10,475 nucleotides of DNA from Betaproteobacteria bacterium (lineage in GTDB: Bacteria > Pseudomonadota > Gammaproteobacteria > Burkholderiales > Rhodocyclaceae): NCBI GenBank assembly GCA_016703785.1, contig JADJBM010000035.1:1-10475 (forward strand), written 5' to 3'. The notes under the pieces were generated by a model that did not search any database, was not told the origin of the DNA, and saw only the letters and a list, made by a program, of their open reading frames with translations. Numbering within the stretch: the stretch's first letter is position 1; each line of letters opens with the position of its first letter. Below, one piece after another: positions 8,054-10,475 of the stretch. Made by a program: the position numbers and the translations under genes.

Positions 8054-9829
8054 TTATCTCCTCACATACAGTTCTAGCAACGTCAGCAACCGCACCGGCT
8101 TTCTCAGCGCTGTCGACAGAACGAGTCGCCCCAGTTCGCGCGTCTCCATCATCTCTCCAGCACGGTGGTCTTGCCGTCCTTCTGCGCCGCGGAAACTCGG
8201 CGAGCGCCGACCCGGCGTCGGAAGCTTGGCGTGTTACGTCGTTCCCTCCACGCCCTAGCGCGCTGAGCGAAAGCTCTGGTTCTCCGGTTGGAGCCGGCCG
8301 AAGCGGTTGCCGTAGAAGTCCACCTGGTTCTTCTTCTCGGGCCCCGGTGCCGGATGTTGGAACACCACCGCAATGACCGGGATCGCTGTCTTCGCCGGTG
8401 AGAAGTTCGACGACGCTCATGCCCCAGGCGCCATACGCCGACGGGAAATTGGACGGACGCTCGATTGACCAGCTTGGCGCGATGGCCGGAAGAGCGTAGC
8501 CGCAGTTGCCAGCTCTCATCGCCGCAAAGAAGCTGCGCGGCCGATCGAAGCCGGAGGTAGCTATTAGCCACCGAGCAGATGTTGCCGATGTCCGGTGGGA
8601 CACCATGGCGTCGGTGGGCATGCCCTTCTCCGCGCGCAGCGTCTCCACCGCGGATACGCCGGCCGGGCTGTCTTTCCAGGAAACACCAGGCTCCACGGGT
8701 CGCGATTCACTGCGGCCGGGCGTCCAACTCGGATTCCCAGGCGGCCTTTTCCTGCGCGATCTCCGGTGCGGCGCTACTCGCGAGTGGCGCAGGCCAGCGC
8801 GCGCGAATTCAGGCGCATCTGCAGCGCCTCGGCCGCCTCACTGGCGTCGGCGCACAGGCCGATGGAGATCTTCTTCACCAACCCGAGCATCTTCGCGTCG
8901 GCCGTCAACCCGGATGATCTTCGCGCCTTGCTCGGCCAGTAGTCGAGACCACGCTGCGACGGCGTGCAGGGGTCGAAGGCGCGTGCCCAGCGCCAACACC
9001 GCGTCGGCTTTCGCGATCAGCTTCATGCCGGCCTTCGGGCCCTGGTGGCCAGGCGGGCCGAGCTGCCGGATGCGCCGCCGGGAAGGCGTCGTTTGTGCGG
9101 GTAGCTCGTCACCACCGGCGCGTCGAGCAGCTCGGCCAGGCGCACGCAGGCCTCACGCCGTCGACCATGACCCACGCCGCCGCCAAAACGTCCCCGGGAA
9201 GTTCGGCTTGCGCCAGCAACGCCGCCGCCTCGTCGAGGCTCCGGCCGCCGCCGGCGCCGCGCTCGACCTGCGGACCGGCAGTGCGATGTCGTAGTCGGCT
9301 TCGCCGTAGGGAAATGGTCGCGCGGGATGTTGAGCTGGGGCCGGTCCCATCTCCAGCATGGCGCGGTCGAAGCAACGCGCGGCGAACTCAGCCATTCTTT
9401 GCGGGCCGCTGACATGGGCCTGGAATTTGGTGATCCTCGAGAAGATCGGCAGCTGCTCGGTTTCCTGGAAGCCGCCCAGGCCCATCGTTGTGCTGCCGGT
9501 CTCGGGCGTGATCACCACCAGCGGGCTGTGCGCCCAGTAGGCGGCGGCCACCGCCGTGACGGGGTAGTGACGCCGGGCCGTTCTGCGCGATGCAGACGCC
9601 GTGGCGGCCCCAAACGCGCGCATAGCCGTCGGCCATGTGCGCCGCGCCCTGCTCGTGTGCCGTGGGAATGAAGCGGATGCCGGCGGCCGGGAAGATGTCC
9701 AGCGCGTCCATATAGGCTGAACCGACGATGCCGAAGATGTTCTGCACGCCCTGCGCCGCCAGGGTTTCCACCAGCGCCTCGCTCGGCGTCATGCGCCGGC
9801 CCGTCGCCTGCATTCTGGCTGCCTGCCAT
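8054..9829 (-). CDS. xsc: Sulfoacetaldehyde acetyltransferase-like ThDP enzyme (heavily frameshifted)
   Basis: Xsc (EC 2.3.3.15) converts sulfoacetaldehyde plus phosphate into acetyl phosphate and sulfite, the desulfonating step of taurine and isethionate catabolism. Family resemblance is strong throughout: FGIVGSAYMDALDIFPAAGI, catalytic-Glu region TAHEQGAAHMADGYARVWG, IAQNGPGVT, YWAHSPLVVITPETGSTTMG, GGFQETEQLPIF, QLNIPRDHF, MKLIAKADAVLALGTRL, LGLVKKISIGLCADAS, DIGNICSVANSYL, GNCGYALPAIA, IPVIAVVFQ, the family-typical EKKNQVDFYGNRF, and the ending TRELGDSF with LRKPVR. These pieces lie in different frames because of ten or more indels; one inserted T spoils the GDG motif near 8433. About 592 residues, matching Xsc. 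Start: ATG at 9829 has AGGAGG four bases upstream; the ATG at 9813 (MQATGRRMTPSEALV) is in the frame of the protein here. First gene of the operon, divergent from iclR. Substrate could differ from sulfoacetaldehyde. Confidence 0.8.
8058..8063 (-). promoter_or_regulatory. Shine-Dalgarno site of the second ThDP gene, inside the end of the Xsc-like gene
   Basis: The minus strand reads GAGGAGATAAATAATG: GAGGAG lies seven bases before the ATG at 8050 and overlaps the last codons and TAA stop (8056-8054) of the upstream gene. This fixes the start of the ThDP gene and implies coupled translation of the two. Confidence 0.75.
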
Positions 9830-9840
9830 GCCCCCTCCTG

Positions 9841-9929
9841 GATCTTGTTGTCGGAGAATCATTGCACAATGCGATTTTTATGGCAATCATGAAACTGTTT
9901 ATCTAATTTTATGGATTTCTGCAGATGTT
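9841..9929. promoter_or_regulatory. AT-rich divergent promoter/operator region between the Xsc-like operon and iclR
   Basis: The only clearly AT-rich stretch in the right half, lying between two divergent genes. It contains the palindrome CATTG-CA-CAATG at 9860-9871, inside a longer imperfect dyad (AATCATTG ... CAATGCGATT, 9857-9876), about 30 bases upstream of the operon's first ATG. IclR-family regulators usually sit next to and control a divergent operon through such dyads, so this is the best operator candidate. No convincing -35/-10 pair could be fixed, and indels in this part may hide one. Confidence 0.55.
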
Positions 9930-10475
9930 ATGCCTGGCCATAGCGACTGAGCAACTACTCCTCCACCCTGCGCGCCATCGCCGTCCTCGAAGCCATACAC
10001 CGCTGCCAACGGGCCGGTCGGACTGGTTGAGCTCATCGACGCAACGGCCTGCCCAAGCCGACCGTGCACCGCATTGTCCGGCCTGCTGCTCGATTCTACC
10101 GGGCTGCTGCTGCGCACTGAAGCCGAGGGCAAGCGCTACGCCCCAGGCCGCGTCTGGCATCGCTCGGGCTCTCCGCGCTGACCCACGTCTCCTGGCGCGC
10201 GCCGCCCCCACGCCATCCTCAAGTCGCTGGTCGCCGAAATCGGCGAGGCCTGCAACCTCACACTCCTCGACGGCACCGGGTGGTACACCTCAAACGCGTC
10301 GAGGGCCGCCGCAACGCTGCGCCTGCACTTCCAGACCGGCTCGCGCGTCCCGGCCACTGCAGCGCCGGCGTCTAGCTGCTACTGGCGCTGCTGCCGTCGC
10401 GCGAAGCGCAAACGCATCCTCGAAGCCCTGCCGTTCTCGTATCCACACAGACCATACCATCACCCGCCGGCGCGA
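9930..10475 (+). CDS. IclR-family transcriptional regulator, N-terminal part, cut by window end (heavily frameshifted)
   Basis: Regulator with an N-terminal winged helix-turn-helix and a C-terminal effector-binding domain. Reading across frames gives STLRAIAVLEAI, then AANGPVGLVELIDA, the recognition helix GLPKPTVHRIV, LLLDSTGLLLRTEAEGKRYA, LVAEIGEACNLTLLDGT, VVHLKRVEGR, LHFQTGSRVP, and HCSAGV-like LLLALLPSREA, RILEALPFS. This order matches the IclR family closely. The start at 9930 (MPGHSD) is the most plausible in view of the continuing frame SNYSSTLRAI; an ATG at 9925 is an alternative. About eight or more indels in 546 bases, the worst density in the window. Divergent from the Xsc-like operon, which it probably represses or activates in response to a pathway metabolite (inference). 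The remaining part would lie beyond 10475. Confidence 0.85.

Noticed and set aside
8054..10475. Block of pseudogenes produced by decay
   Set aside because: Indels are dense but catalytic and structural motifs, gene spacing and ribosome binding sites remain intact, which does not fit relaxed selection.

Overview
This is GC-rich DNA (by eye well above 60% G+C) with long-range codon bias typical of a betaproteobacterium. The best taxonomic clue is a DUF2863-type protein, a family I know only from Betaproteobacteria. Together with the rhlE type and the style of the catabolic genes, it suggests the Rhodocyclales (Azoarcus/Thauera-like) or Burkholderiales. No RNA genes, CRISPR arrays, insertion sequences or attachment sites were seen.

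Left part (1-3635), housekeeping and accessory genes: an RhlE-type DEAD-box RNA helicase on the + strand; a convergent minus-strand pair consisting of a MarR-family regulator and a 77-residue two-helix membrane protein, ending in a hairpin that may serve both sides; and a divergent + strand DUF2863 gene. Overlapping repeats and promoter-like boxes lie between marR and the DUF2863 gene.

Right part (3632-9829), a compact minus-strand operon of five genes read from right to left: a ThDP enzyme closely resembling sulfoacetaldehyde acetyltransferase (Xsc), a second ThDP enzyme of the acetolactate synthase/pyruvate oxidase superfamily, a bile acid:sodium symporter (BASS) family transporter, an extended-SDR NAD-dependent epimerase, and a classical SDR dehydrogenase. 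Gene junctions are 3 nt, about 3 nt, 17 nt and an 11-nt overlap, so they are probably co-transcribed. A divergent IclR-family regulator (cut by the right edge) faces the operon across an AT-rich intergenic region with a small palindrome. The layout is that of a regulated catabolic operon: uptake of an organic anion (BASS), oxidation or epimerisation (two SDRs), and ThDP-dependent C-C or C-S chemistry (two ThDP enzymes). An organosulfonate substrate is suggested by the Xsc-like gene but not proven; no phosphotransacetylase or sulfite exporter is visible in the window.

A major caveat is that almost every gene except marR and the small membrane gene is interrupted by one-base insertions or deletions. 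Several sit in short G or C runs, and they become denser towards the right end. Each protein is still recognisable by switching frames, and catalytic motifs are conserved, so uncorrected sequencing errors (long-read contig end) explain this better than gene decay. Coordinates below give the whole reconstructed gene, spanning its frame shifts.
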